NCBI GenBank assembly: GCA_037783545.1 | Contig: JBBELK010000459.1 | Coordinates: 1-64,000, forward strand | Reading direction: 5' to 3' | Source: Henricia sp. BOLD:AAB3569 | Taxonomy: Eukaryota; Echinodermata; Asteroidea; Spinulosida; Echinasteridae | Length of the DNA stretch: 64,000 bases | Part shown: in pieces, positions 23,387 to 35,702 of the stretch | Numbering within the stretch: position 1 is the first letter of the stretch | How the letters are laid out: each line of letters starts with the position of its first letter | Made by a program: the position numbers and the translations under genes | Notes under the pieces: generated by a model | Database searches by the model: none | What the model was told of the DNA's origin: nothing | What the model saw: only the letters and a program-made list of their open reading frames with translations

Positions 23387-23416
23387 CTGTTATAAAGAGA
23401 GAGAGACAGAAAAAAA
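23387..23416 (-). other. Splice acceptor of the sprouty coding exon
   Basis: Read on the minus strand, a pyrimidine-rich run (T7, then repeated CT, then TTTATA) is followed by ACAG, giving an acceptor AG at 23388-23387 and an exon start at 23386. The ATG follows 36 bases later. Sprouty genes commonly carry non-coding 5' exons upstream of a single coding exon, which fits. The partner donor was not identified. Confidence 0.6.
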
Positions 23417-26400
23417 TTACATCTGTCGTTATATTTTATGGTCATGAAGTCATGCGAGTCACCTAGAAGGAAAAATTATGGGAGCCGGTTGAACTTTGCT
23501 CTCGGGGCGCCTGCGAGTGATAAAGGCGACCCCGACACGGGAATTCTCACACTCAGTCTCAGCTGATAAGAAACCTCCCAAAATTAGACAACTTTACCAT
23601 CTCGTTACCAAATGTACATCCCGTCGACTGAAAAGAGTTTTACTGTCCGACCTATTATCAGAAATTTACAGTCACTAGACAAAGTTTAAAAGCGACTGAG
23701 GACAACAACATCACGAGAGATTTTACCATGATCATGGCTATATATGTAGAAACAGACACAGATCTTGAGATGATACAGCTCTCGCACGGAAGTCTGCAGT
23801 ATCGCAGCAGAGAGGCCAAGCTCTGTGCATGCCCTCACAGACTGTCACCTCGAGGTTAATGATATGAGACTCGTCCGGCTCTCTCTGTTTATAACCCCCA
23901 TAAACTCCCAAGACTCGGAACTGTTTTATCAAGTGCTGTAAATGATCCTTATTTTTTGCCGGACGCGCTGAACGGAAGAACGGAAATGGGCCACTCTAAT
24001 CACTAATCGAGAAAACCTTTAGAGAGGGTGTGGAAAAAAGACGAAGCTCTTTTACTTCCCTTCTTCCGTCTATCTGTGATTTCTTTTTTCAGTCCCAAGA
24101 GGCAAAAATTCGGGTCAAATCAGGCAGAATTGACGCCAAGGGACTGGGCAGGGAAACATGATGAAATGAAAGCGATGAATTGGAAAAATCTCTGGCGGCC
24201 GATTAGGGGAAACACATGTGACGTCTGCATTCCCGTTCCCGTGGCCTCGACGCAGGGATCATTATTTCCCCAAGTTGGGTCCATGCCATCAGCCAGATTT
24301 AATTCAACCAAAGGCCCGGTCTGGCTGCAATAGTAGCAGTCCCACGATGCCCTGTCGGCCGTCGGATTGTTCTTCTTTGTGCATGTAAAAACAGCTTGCC
24401 TGCAGTCACGGAGTCTGCTTTTTACGTACATTTTTAGACACACTCACTCTAGTCTAGTCTAGGCTATACACGCGGTTACTTTTTGCATGCACTAAACTTT
24501 TCACAAGATGGCCGTTGAATTGCTGTACTGTCTGAGAAAGTGAATGGACGCGATAAATAATATTGGTCAAGATTCACAAAATGAAGAAAACTGGTTGTTT
24601 GAAAACTAAACCTACTTTGGGATTCCGAACTTATCAATCTGCTATATAGCATGATTTGAAAGATACGTGATGTCTTAAAAAGTGCATGGAATAATCTTAC
24701 ACAATGTGCTGCGAAAATGCACCAAATATATAGTTATTAGTATCATGACATTTAGCAAATACATTTGACAGTGAAAAATGTCCTTGCTTTTTTGGAAAAC
24801 AATTTTCGGAGTAGCTCCCACCTAATTGACACAAAACTCAGAGAACGTCTGAACTCATCTCCAAAAGACTCCAAAGAACATGAGGTTTACTCGTTTTCTT
24901 TGATTGTTATCAAAACGTACTTCTGCTAATTCCTGACAAACACTATACCGATTATAAAACACCGTCCTTGCTATTTTAATCCACAGTTAATACAGCTTTT
25001 CAGATGACGTAAAACAATCACCATGATTTTGTGTGCACACGACTTGAAGCAATAATGTTTTAGTTCCATCCATCCAATGCCCTTAGCGCGATCCACATTA
25101 CTTCACCGCTGCAGGTTATCCCTGAACTCGCATAGGCCCGGGGGACCTCGTGCAAACCGCAAGCGGCCGTAAACTCGGTCGGCTAGAATTTCACTCACAT
25201 CGGAAAACCATACGGTCCTTTACCAGTCAGTTGTGCACATGCGACTACATCCTCTTATGCCATGGAAATAACTGAATATAGAGAATTACTCGGGGCAACC
25301 ATGGAGGTAGGACAACCGCCCAAGTGAAAAGAGTAAACATTGGATACCAAATTTCAACGGTTTTCTCTGAGAAAACTTCACACATACAGTACTACAACTA
25401 GTGGGTCTTGCAAATCAAATTTCCCCAAGGGCCAAATGCATATACGGACTTAATTAGCCTCATGCACGGTACTCCAACTTTAACGACGCCAATCACGTGT
25501 CCCTGTGTGCAGTGTTTTGTACTATGATCATAGAGTAATGATTTTACACAGGACTGGTGATTATTTATTTTAAAAAACTTACGGTTTGATGTGTTCAGGC
25601 AGCGCCTGTTTTCCTGTATCTGTAATCATATGCGTCCCCGTGAACGTTTATAGAAATCCAAGCACCGTGTTTAGGAGTCCAAGTTAAACACGTTAGTTTC
25701 CATGTGTTGTTTTGCTCTGGCAGTTACGATCAACCGCTGTATGTTATTCCCGGGTTTAGTTATGTCCCAAACGGTTGTGGCGTGCTCGTGTACGTACGTG
25801 TGCGAAGCACGGAGTTTGATCTGAAGTTGACGTTTCCGAGGTGCGTGCACAAATTCAAGTGTTCTGGAGCCGAACAGCGTATCCGGTCGTAGGCCTTCAC
25901 TGGAGCACTTTATTTACAGCGGGGCGGAATTATTTCACTAGCGCGAGTGGCAAGCAGGCACTTGGGACATTGATATGTAAATGCGAGGGGCGTGCTCTCT
26001 GGACGGCACCATTTCACTGTGGGAGGTTTTCCGCTTCTGTCACCTCTGTTTCCGGAGTGGCTTCAATGTGCCCTCGGACTCCAGCTGCGCCCGGATGGAT
26101 TTCATCACACTCTAAATTCCTGCCAGTGTTGTATTACAAATAAACAAACGGCCAGCAAAGTCGGTCAATCTTTCTCTGAATGCTCCAGACATATTTCACG
26201 TAATTACGCTGTCATTTCCGCTGCCCCTCCGATGGTTTCCCGTCCCCCTCTACAAACACGTTGGTCGAGCCCACGGTTTGCCTTATTTAGACAGCAGTCT
26301 GTCAACAACCCGGGCGAATGATACGCTGGCCGCTAATCTCTGGGGATCGAGCATTTCCGGTCTTATCGCGCTCAGTTTTGCCAGTTTATCGAAAACAAAC

Positions 26401-27687
26401 CCAGTGAATGCACAAATTTTGACACGAGCTCCGTAATACGTACACGCACGAGCACGGTTGGGTGGCATGTGTGGTGTGCTCGCTCACCGTACACTCATTC
26501 GAGCGTCCCCAAGTGTCGTCGATGGCAGGGCTTACCAAAGTACTGTTTGCCCGGATTGTCACTCAGTTGGTCACGAGGGTCTTCCCGCAGATTTCGTCAG
26601 ATCACGAGGATTTTAGAACATCTTTTCCAGTAATAATAATTATTGGTTCCTACCTCCATAGTTACACTGACGCGCAAAACCCACAACTTTTCGTTGAACT
26701 TTTAACCGAATTTCAAGACGAAGTATCTATTTTTTTGTTAAATGATTGTCAGTTTTGGAATGTACGCAGCAATAAAATGTTTATACACTAAATCTCTCAA
26801 CAATAACTAGGTATTACAAAAATCTTTCAAAAATGTTGTGGGTGTCGAAGATTTGAAGTGTATGATTGAATAAGCACTAATTCTCACGCAGTTCTCTTCT
26901 GTCCTCAATCCTCCCAAATCAATACGATTTTGCATACACCCTAGGGAGTTCGGGTTAATGATGTGTTAATAATATTTTGTAAATGTTTCCGACCAACCAC
27001 GATTTGAAAACATCTTTTGGGTGCGCAAAATAAAAGTGCATTTAAAACCACTATGTCTATGATACAAAATTTAGTCTGGAAATAAGGTCTTCATTACATA
27101 AATATTAACATCGGGTAAATTAAAATTACTATGCCTTGCCTATAAGTTGCAATACCTTGCGTAATCCCTGGTGAGTCAGAGGCCCATATGATTTTTCTCT
27201 CATCCCAAGTTCGGCTGATGCAGTGTGCGTTACGATGATCCGTAAGCCTATCTTCGTGTCTCGTTTTGGACTGTTTGAAAAATTTCCTGATCAGACTCGT
27301 GTGAGTTGACAACAAACAAATACCGACTCGTTAACAACGAAGGACAAACAGTCGCGAAAGAAAAGATCCGCGTGGACGTCTTTCATTAAACCTTCCTATA
27401 ACGGTTGGCCTTAAACGGGCTCATTATGGCCGGTCTGACAATGGGAATTGGCGGCGGGGATTCCGCGTTATTGAGCCCGCCACTCGGAAGTAGCGCCCGG
27501 TGGTACTTCGGAAGTTAAGTGGCCGAGGCTTTATCCGTTTTGTTAACGTCCAAGGTTAACCCACACAAAAGTGTTGAGTCTGACCTGGGATTTTAAATTT
27601 TGAGGGGCAGTTAGAATTAAGTTTATCCTTCAATCAAAGTCTCGCCCCAAATCGCAAACGCCTTATTCGGCCGAATAATTTAAGTCC
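23417..27687. other. Sprouty upstream flank / probable intron and regulatory DNA
   Basis: No gene is recognised here. The stretch is almost free of the repeat families that fill the rest of the window; only a short SINE-like scrap near 27160-27220 was seen. It should contain the sprouty 5' non-coding exon(s) and promoter, but no unique donor or TATA could be chosen with confidence. Two GGAA cores (ETS-like) lie 8 bases apart at about 23974-23985, which is suggestive only. Short open frames (up to about 110 codons) have no recognisable domains. Confidence 0.4.
27160..27220 (+). repeat. SINE family T3 scrap
   Basis: Shares GGTGAGTCAGAGGC and ATGATTTTTCTCTCATCCCA with the copy at 2786-2875, but the B box is deleted. 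Confidence 0.45.
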
Positions 27688-28138
27688 TTAAAGTTGCATT
27701 GCCCGTGTTTCGGTGAAAGGATTAAAAAAATTAATTTACACAAGCGAACGAATTTAGAAAGCTTACGTGTCTCTGTAACGAAAAATATCAAAAACCTAAA
27801 TTTCCGACGTCGGGAATTGGAGATACAAGCCTTTTTCTTGAAACGTGCTTCACATGTTGTACATGTGCGCGTACGCTCATATGTACATAGTATGTGTACA
27901 ATGTACACATGTACGCGCACATGTACATTTACGTCATAACCCTGTCGATTAATTGACCTGCCAGCCATTTAATAATTTCTTGTTTTTAATCGACTGGCAT
28001 TAATCCTTGACGGATTTTTGCGTTCTTGGTACCAAATGAAAGCTGATAACTTTTTCTATTCTAGAAAAATACCTATTTATCTTTTTTAAAAATAATTTGA
28101 CGCCCAAATCGGCCAAAACACGGGCAGTGCAACTTTAA
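27688..28138 (+). mobile_element. MITE family A, copy 1
   Basis: About 450 bp bounded by TTAAAGTTGCATTGCCCGTG and the inverted CACGGGCAGTGCAACTTTAA, with TTAA at both ends. The centre has a palindrome (TACATGTGCGCGTAC … GTACGCGCACATGTA). Nearly identical to 48359-48808 and 61532-61981. The 81-codon and 101-codon frames inside recur only because the copies are recent. No transposase. Confidence 0.9.
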
Positions 28139-28420
28139 CTTCGCACATATATATAAGCGTATTATTTTTTGGGCTTCATTAACACGGAAAGTTAATACCT
28201 GTCGCAGACAACACTATGTATTTGAATATCGACTGGGTCTGTATTTATGATATAGGGCCTAGGCTATATAGGCATAGCCCTACTTTTCCAAAATGAAACA
28301 ACACGGAATCGCTTTCAAAACTGTTCCGCTTGAGTGATTTCCCCAAGGTCTAAGTTGACCTGTTTGTACAGCAATGAAAGCAAATTTTCAGTTTGCATAC
28401 ATACGCAATGGCTTGGACCC

Positions 28421-28520
28421 CCTCCCCCTCCCCCTCCCCCCTGTACGCATGGTGTATGCAATGTCAACACCAACCTCCCTCCCCCCACTCCCCCCCCCCC
28501 CCCCCCCCTCCCCCTCCCCT
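28421..28520 (+). repeat. C-rich low-complexity block
   Basis: (CCCCCT)n and a C tract of about 20 at 28489-28508. Proline- or glycine-rich frames here are artefacts of composition. Confidence 0.9.
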
Positions 28521-29113
28521 CCGTGCGTACGTATTTTATGGATGGCCCTAACCTCTGGAGGCGGGCGTCTCAAAAACAGCCCTATATAAGTGCAGATTCT
28601 TAAGGAGCACTTCAGACAGGGTGGTGCATCTTGCCTCGGCGGCTCTTACGGAGGCTGGTACAGTCAGCCTTGCCACAAGCTGCCACAAGAGGTGTTCATA
28701 CACGTTACTGACCGATAAAATAAGCTACGTCTATCAGAGTGACTCCTCGATTTTTTTGTTAGAGTATGATTTGAGTTTCTTTTTTGTATCCACAATTACA
28801 TAACCATAAAATAATGTCTCCAATATTACAATTATTTGCGGAAAACGGTGTGTGAAATTTAACTGTTTTGGAAATTGCTCTTACCAGACATAATAAGACA
28901 ATTTATGGGCAATTCAATTTTCTTATCATGCGGATATAACGGAGCCTATGCCGTTTCCACTTCAGAAAATCGACCATTTCCACGATTTCCATCGTCGCTC
29001 TATTATACTAACACTAATTGTCCACGTGATCATTCAGTGGTTTGGGAGGAGGTGCCACGGGGTCGAAACCCGGAATTGTTGTGATTGTTCGCACGACAAG
29101 AACATGCGGCCGT

Positions 29114-29979
29114 TTAAAGACAGATGACATGATTGGAAAACTTTTAAAACAGGAACAACAGCATCGCATAACTAAAGAATAATGTTGATAAACTGCCTTG
29201 TAGAAATTTCAGCCACATACAGTAATACTTCAGAAAACCATAGAATTCCATGCATTTTTGTGTTGAATGAATGGTAATTTTATTTTTAAATGTCTGCAGA
29301 TGATTTGTTTAAAGGCCCTGTAGATGATCTGTTTTTGAGCGATTCTGCGAATAAAACCATTATAAATAAAAAGAAAGACATCAACAAACTCATCCGAAGA
29401 AATTTCAGCTTTGTCAAATGTACCACGTTTAAAAAAACAATGAAAATCCATATGCATTTTCCTGGTCTTGGCGGGGTGTTTCAAATATTCGTTCTCAGTT
29501 GATCGGGTACTATATGTGGCTTGCGTCATGCACCCTGTGGCGCACATACTGCGTGTGCGCGCGATCCATAAAAATGCATCGCGTTGGAACACGCACACAG
29601 TACACAGCGCCCATGCATTTTGGACCGCGTAGATGCGAACCAAAAATAAGTAAATCGTTTGCAAACGATCTAAATAATTTCATCTTTACGGATTATTTTC
29701 TGGTAAAATTATATAATTTTGAGCGAAAACCTTTCATTGGATAGTTGCTATTAATTAAATCTTTACTTTCAGAACTTTTCCCCTGTAAACTCGTCGATTA
29801 CTTTTTGGGGTCATTGCAAATGATCCACTGGGCCTTTAAAGCACCTTCAGTTGGCAATTTCTCCCACAAAGGTACCATTTTACACGGGAAAAATCATGTG
29901 GTGTTACCATTGCCATCAACACTTTCAGTCGATTTTTTTTTCTTGTCAACTCAAGTAAAATTTCGGGTCACTGCTTTAA
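29114..29979 (-). mobile_element. MITE family F, copy 2, split by a nested element
   Basis: TTAAAGACAGATGACATGAT … TCACTGCTTTAA. The halves 29114-29308 and 29840-29979 are collinear on the minus strand with family F. The intervening 531 bp is another inverted-repeat element. Confidence 0.85.
29309..29839. mobile_element. TTAA-flanked inverted-repeat element nested in family F
   Basis: Ends TTAAAGGCCCTGTAGATGAT and GATCCACTGGGCCTTTAA are inverted repeats with two mismatches near the tips. Removing it and one TTAA restores the family F sequence GGTGCTTTAA, so TTAA was duplicated on insertion. No coding capacity is seen. Confidence 0.8.
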
Positions 29980-30012
29980 CACTTTGAGTATACGTTTTTA
30001 ATTGTCAATTCG

Positions 30013-30456
30013 TTAAACGTGCACTGTCCGTGTTTGGGTGAAAGGATTTTTAAAAAATGTATTCACACAAGCGAACGAAATTATAAAGCTTACGTGTCTC
30101 TGTAACGAAAAATATAAAAAACTTAAATTTCCGACGTCGGGAATTGGAGATAGGCATGTACAAGCCTTTTTCTTGAAACGGGCTTCACATGTTTACGCTC
30201 ATATGTACATACAATGTACACATGTACATGTACATGTACATGTACATTGCGTCATAACCCTGTCGAATAAAAGACGGGGCCTGTCTTTTATTATTTCTTT
30301 TTTTTAATCGACTGGCATTAATCCTTGACGGAATTTTACATTCTTGGTACCAAATAAAAGCTGACAGAGATTTCTATTTTTAAAAAAATAGCAATTTAGC
30401 TTTTAAAAAATGTTTTGACGTTAAAATCGGCCTAAAATCGGACAGTGCAACTTTAA
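30013..30456 (+). mobile_element. MITE family A, older diverged copy 4
   Basis: Same order as copies 1-3, with many substitutions. The central palindrome is reduced to (TACATG)n. The right end reads CGGACAGTGCAACTTTAA. Confidence 0.85.
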
Positions 30457-32867
30457 GTATAAAATCTGATGTTGCAAATGATATTGATAAAACATGTAAT
30501 GGCCTTTAAAGATAAAGAAATAGACAGATCAAGGCTGACTCGTACTGAAATCAGTCACCATGCCGCAACAGACATGCCATGGGTGGATCATGTGAACCAA
30601 TCTCCATGAAATCCTTGAGAAAATTACGGTGATGATCATCGCCATTATTCCTGGGAAATAACTGCAATGCTTAATTGACAAATTCCGACTGTACATCAGT
30701 CGCACTTAATCTAATCCCTTGCTAACGATGGGTCATACATTGTGTCAATTTATATTGAACTAGAGTCTATAAACTGTTCATGGTTTCCGGTTTTCTGTTT
30801 GGCTAAGTAGTTCTTTTCGGCTTAGCAGGGATTAAACACTTCTCTTTGTGTTTCGGCGCCACACTGAAGATTGTATTTGTTGTAAAATCCACCAAAAATA
30901 GATTCGCAAACAGAGAAGAAGAGACATCTTTAAAATGTTCGCTGCAGTTTTAAGCGAAACAACATTACCAAGAAACTGCGCCGTCAACCCCGATTTCGTT
31001 CCGAGGAAGCGTCAATTATTGACGCAGCCTGAAGCCCAGTAGCAAGTGAGAACAAACATCGCTCAGCTGCGTCATTGTGTTAGATTAAATAGATCCAAGT
31101 AATTAAAATGTAATTGCCGGAAGTTTGTGGCAGGTTTTATGCAACCGTGTTAATGCGCTGTGCACCATTGATGTTGTGCCGCTTGTAGAGAGAACACCCC
31201 ACCCCAACCCCCTGCACCCCTCATCCCGCGGGGTGAAAACAAAACCCGCGAAAGTTTATTTGCACGGTCGTTTTTGAAAACTATTCTATCACTGAAACCG
31301 TATCGGCTTTTAATTTCTCTAGCAAAAAAAAAAAGATAGATTCAAACCTGCCACAAGATGGCGCCATGCAAGTCTAAAAGGCCGGCTAATTGGTAAACTG
31401 GTTTCCGATCCCATTATCGTTTATTGGGTGCTATTCACCACTTGCACGGTCGCGTTCAAAACGAGGCTTTTCTGGCATAGGTCATATGTTACAAAGGACA
31501 CAGGTCAACGTCACAGCAGTGAGTCACTGTTCATGTAAGGAAAGCCTCGCTGTTTTGTCAACATGGCAGTTCCGTGCAAGTGGTGAATAAAACACGTTAA
31601 AACACCAGAAACTATCGAACGCCGCGCTCGCTCGTAGTTATACCATCATGAGGAAAACAACGATTCGTAGTATTTAGACCAAAAAACAACCGCTTGATTT
31701 TGCTCGGTTTGTTGCAAAAATCGTTATAAAAACAGCTGTATTTGGTGGGGTACAATGGCGGACGGTGGCTTCAATTTTAGACGTCGTTGCTTCATCCAGT
31801 GTATATATATCGATGATTCCCACACTCAAAATCAAGTACGCGTTCACACATGGGGGGAACGTTCCCCGACCCCCTCCCCCTCGCCCCCAACCCCCCTCCC
31901 CCTCCAAAAAAAACCCGAACAAATCACGATACATGTATGGCCCTGAAAAAGGCAAGGAAACGTTGGGGGTGGGGAAAGATTTAAAAAAACGATATACCTA
32001 GCTAGGATGTCTGCCGAGAGTGCTAGCCTATGCCCTGATTATACATGCATGTAGGCCCCTATGTCAAATTGAAATGGAATTATTTCGTGGAGAAACGGGA
32101 GCGACTTGGGTCTGGCCAGTCAAATTTTTCGGTAGGCGCCTCCCCCAACCACCCTCCCCCCATCCCCCACAAAAATTCCCCTCTGTACCTGTGCCCATCC
32201 CACCGCATCCCCCCCCCCCGCCCCCCAGTGAAAAAAATCATGGCTACGCCGCTGACATGGTTATAATGTATTTATAAGAGTCTATTTATAAAAAGAAAAT
32301 GGTGGTTTTGTCATAATAAAAGAAGGGAAGCATTCATTCATTTTTCTGGTTTTATATCATGCGTGGCCCATTATCTGAAGGAAGACCGAAAATTGGCGGG
32401 ATCCGGGCGGGCGCTCAGCCGAGTCAAAACAGACAATGGCTAACCAATCCATCCGTGCATCCGCTTCCTATATAATTAAATGCAATGAAAAACGAATTCA
32501 CCACATAGATTTTTTTTTTCAATTTCATTCAGTCAATCCCGATGAAACCGAGAGTGACTGGGCATTAAATGACGTCATTGCTAAAAAAATACACATGGCA
32601 GACAGAAGCAGTTTGTCGTGCCGATGGTTACCAAAAAGCAACAGGCATAAAACTACACGCCCACTTTGAGTTGCCATAAACTGGGTTTAAAACATTTTGT
32701 CTTTTTTAAAAATCACGTTTCTGTAGAACGGATTAATGACGAGAAAATGAACAGAAAGGCGAAATGAATGGGAGAGAAAATGTTTTTGAACTTAATGATA
32801 GCTATGCTATGTCAGGGGTTCACAGTCGCCATTTTGGTTCCAAAATTTACTGCAGTCCTAGGTGATC
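30457..32867. other. No gene seen; C-rich patches
   Basis: C-rich low-complexity patches at about 31862-31915 and 32140-32226 yield proline-rich frames. No domain was recognised. Confidence 0.35.
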
Positions 32868-32950
32868 CAGTGGCGGATGACCAGCCTCATTAAAATACAG
32901 GAATACAATGGGAATCCATTGTATTCCTGTATTTTAATGATCCGCCACTG
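32868..32950. repeat. Snap-back palindrome with perfect 24-bp inner arms
   Basis: Outer arms CAGTGGCGGAT / ATCCGCCACTG; inner arms CATTAAAATACAGGAATACA… at 32888-32911 and their exact complement at 32916-32939, around a GAAT loop. Confidence 0.9.
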
Positions 32951-33000
32951 TGATCTCAACAAATGCCTATATATAATTAGCCTGTTGCGCTTTTTTTGCA

Positions 33001-33300
33001 TAATGGCTGGCGCCCCGAATTCTTTACTTTCAAATGGAATTACAGTTTAGAAAGTCCACATACTATGTTGTTGGTGCTACGTGGTGCACGCCATTTGCCT
33101 AGCAACCAACGGTGTGGTTGCTTTATGCCATTCTCTCCTACGGTTAACAAGGTATTGGTTCTGTACTTCACACCTGTCGCGTGCACCACGTAGCAACAAC
33201 AATTTAGTCTGGTCAAGTGGGTAATAAGTGTGCATGTAAAGGAAGTACGTCAGTACACCAGACCGCCATTTATGCGAAACACGCAAATGGCTCTCATCAC
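33001..33300 (+). mobile_element. MITE-like family E, copy 3
   Basis: Fullest copy. An internal inverted repeat (GCTACGTGGTGCACGC … GCGTGCACCACGTAGC) bounds about 135 bp. Similarity with 62568-62835 extends outside it on both sides (ATGGCTGGCGCCCC … ATGCGAAACAC). Confidence 0.8.
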
Positions 33301-33349
33301 TGTCGCACCGTGAACGTTCAATTGCCAACTGTATTTAACCAACCCGACT

Positions 33350-33578
33350 GGAGCTAATTTCATAAAGCTGTAGGCCTATAGCAGAAAGTGTTGCTTAATC
33401 AAAAATTTGTTTGCTTCATAAAAATGGATTTATACTCAAAATTTATGTCAACTTGTGTTCTTAGCAAGAATAGCAGAACACCAGTCAATTGTAATACACA
33501 TCACATACAATTATGACTGCTATAAAGCAAACAGATTTGGCATATTTTTCTGCTAAACATCTTTATGAAATTGGCCCC
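33350..33578. mobile_element. MITE family D, copy 2
   Basis: GGAGCTAATTTCATAAAGCT … TTTATGAAATTGGCCCC, 229 bp, collinear with copy 1. A TAGGCCTA octamer is present in the left arm only. Confidence 0.85.
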
Positions 33579-34184
33579 AGGTCGTGCAGTCGTGTTTTGT
33601 AACATGGGAAATATACGGTAATCTGTAATTGTCTGCGCGTATTTCTTCCACATGGCCGAATGTCCTACCCCCAACCCACCCCTTTTTGCGGCCTTGACAT
33701 TAAACGCGCCCGGGTCTGTTACAGCAATTCCAAATCGCCAACAACTTCCAGATACATTCTTCATTTTAAATCCACTGGGTCATTGGCGTACGTGCATTTT
33801 AAAACTTTATAGCACGGGGTGTACACTTCTTTCTTCCAAAAATTATAGGCCGAGCACCGATCCACGAGGACACCTGCAAATGTCTTCAATTAGCCCCGAA
33901 ATAACGACTCGATACACGGCCTCACGGACGGACTTAATTCATTAACAGGCGCCGATGTTCTAGAAAACAGCATTTTTGTGGCATCCGGCCATTAAATTTC
34001 GTTTCCTTTTCCGTTAGGCTTCTACGAAACAAAAGTGATGTTTGTATTGTATACTGTATACAAGCAAGCGAATTATTTCGGGGAAATGAATTAAATGTGT
34101 TTTATTGAGCATTTAGTTTTGTTTGTATCAATCTGTGATTTGACACAAAGCGTTCATCCAGATTTGTTTAAATTGTTCCTCGGA

Positions 34185-34808
34185 TTAAAGTTGCACTGTG
34201 CGATTTTAGGCCGATTTGAGCGTCAAAAGGCAGTATACATCATTGGTAATCTCGAAAATCAGAAATGTTCACAGATTTACGCCTAACTTACACAATATAA
34301 ACATGATGACCGTAGAAAACTTCCCCTGAGACGAAAATTAAATTCGCCCCCAAACCATTTCGCTCAAGTGCCATCTTGCCCCAAACCACTTCGCCCGAGT
34401 GCCATTTCGCCCCAAATCACTTCGTCCAAACACTACATCGCCCAAATGCCACTTCGCCCCAAAACCACTTCGTACACAGGCCGTGGTTCAGGGCGAAATG
34501 GTTCAGGGCGAAGTGGGTTTTGGGCGAAATGACTGAAAACCCTTTTTTGACTGTTTTCTCAAAGGTTAGGTTAGACGAAGTACGGAACCGGTTTTTGCTC
34601 AGGTTGCATATCTTCAATCACACAGGGGATAAAACTATTTGTAACAATTTACCAATCATGTATACTATCTTTAAAACTAAATTGCTATTTTTCTAGAATA
34701 GAAAAAGCTATCAACTTTCATTTGGTACCAAGAACATAAAATTCCGTCAAGGATTGATGCCAGTCGATTAAAAACAAGAAATCATAAAAGACAGGCCCTG
34801 TCTTTTTT
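34185..34808 (-). mobile_element. MITE family A, copy 5, interrupted and truncated
   Basis: 34185-34231 is the inverted right terminus (TTAAAGTTGCACTGTGCGAT). Homology resumes at 34667-34808 (GTACCAAGAACATAAAATTC, CCAGTCGATTAAAAACAAGA) and then stops, so the left half is lost. The gap is a different element (34232-34666). Confidence 0.8.
34232..34666. mobile_element. Inverted-repeat element nested inside a family A copy
   Basis: Ends AGTATACATCATTGGTAA and TTACCAATCATGTATACT form 19-bp inverted repeats with one mismatch. The 435-bp element interrupts family A homology. Its interior holds tandem ACTTCGCCCCAAA-type units (34342-34471) followed by inverted GGGCGAAATGG units (34478-34535). Confidence 0.75.
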
Positions 34809-35702
34809 GTGCGCTTATTCCGAGGAACCTTTTCGACCAATGGTGTGTACTTTTTGATGACGTTCCATAATTTGTCATGTCGTTATGCACTTTCCAATTC
34901 AACGAATTATTGGTTATGCAAACGATCACCTAAAAACCCATACAAGATGAAGGCCGCAGTACATAATTGTATTTTTCCAATGTTCAATTTCACGCACCAA
35001 TTATAGCCTAAAACGCTAAAAAATCCCACATGTATTTAAAAAAAAAAATTCAATGTCATTGAAAACCAACAACACCACACCAATTTCAAATTCGGAAAAC
35101 TGTGTGCACCCCCCAGGTACAGGTGCCCCCTTAGATGTCTCACCCTAGTTACGCCGCTGACAACATTATGTTCACCTGAACTATTGGCCCAAATGCCTCC
35201 TGCCGTATGTGTGACGGCCAGAGCGGTAGACCTTCGCCAATGGCCGGACTTTTTGGGGCGCGTATAGCATGCGCGTTACGGGCCCTTTGCAATTACAAAG
35301 GAACGATATTTCTGGAACTTGCAGAATGATCGTCGCCTCTTGGCCAGATGGATGAAGATTTCTGGATATTCTGTTGGCAACTGAATATGGTTAAGAAATG
35401 AGCACCGACACAATTATTTACTTAACACAAAACCATCCATGGAACTTTCATTTTTTTTTCCTGAAACATTGTTGCATGTACTATAGAGCGGAAATATATG
35501 CACGTTAGTTTAGGCCTACCAAAAATTTTCTTTCGATACATGATGTCGTTCTTCGAGGATTTCGTTAAACTAGAAATACAAATGACACAATGTGTATTTA
35601 TAAACTCAACACAAACATCTCACATTACCATAAGTTAACACGTCGACATTGGTTACCTAAAAGTGTGAAAAAACACTGGCTACTTGTTTATAGTACTATT
35701 AT

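Noticed and set aside
27663-27968. Conserved 81-101 codon frames in three places (27.7, 48.4 and 61.5 kb)
   Set aside because: They lie inside family A MITE copies; identity reflects recent copying, and frames exist on both strands across a palindrome.
28388-28589. Proline- or glycine-rich proteins
   Set aside because: Translation of C-rich low-complexity DNA in several frames.
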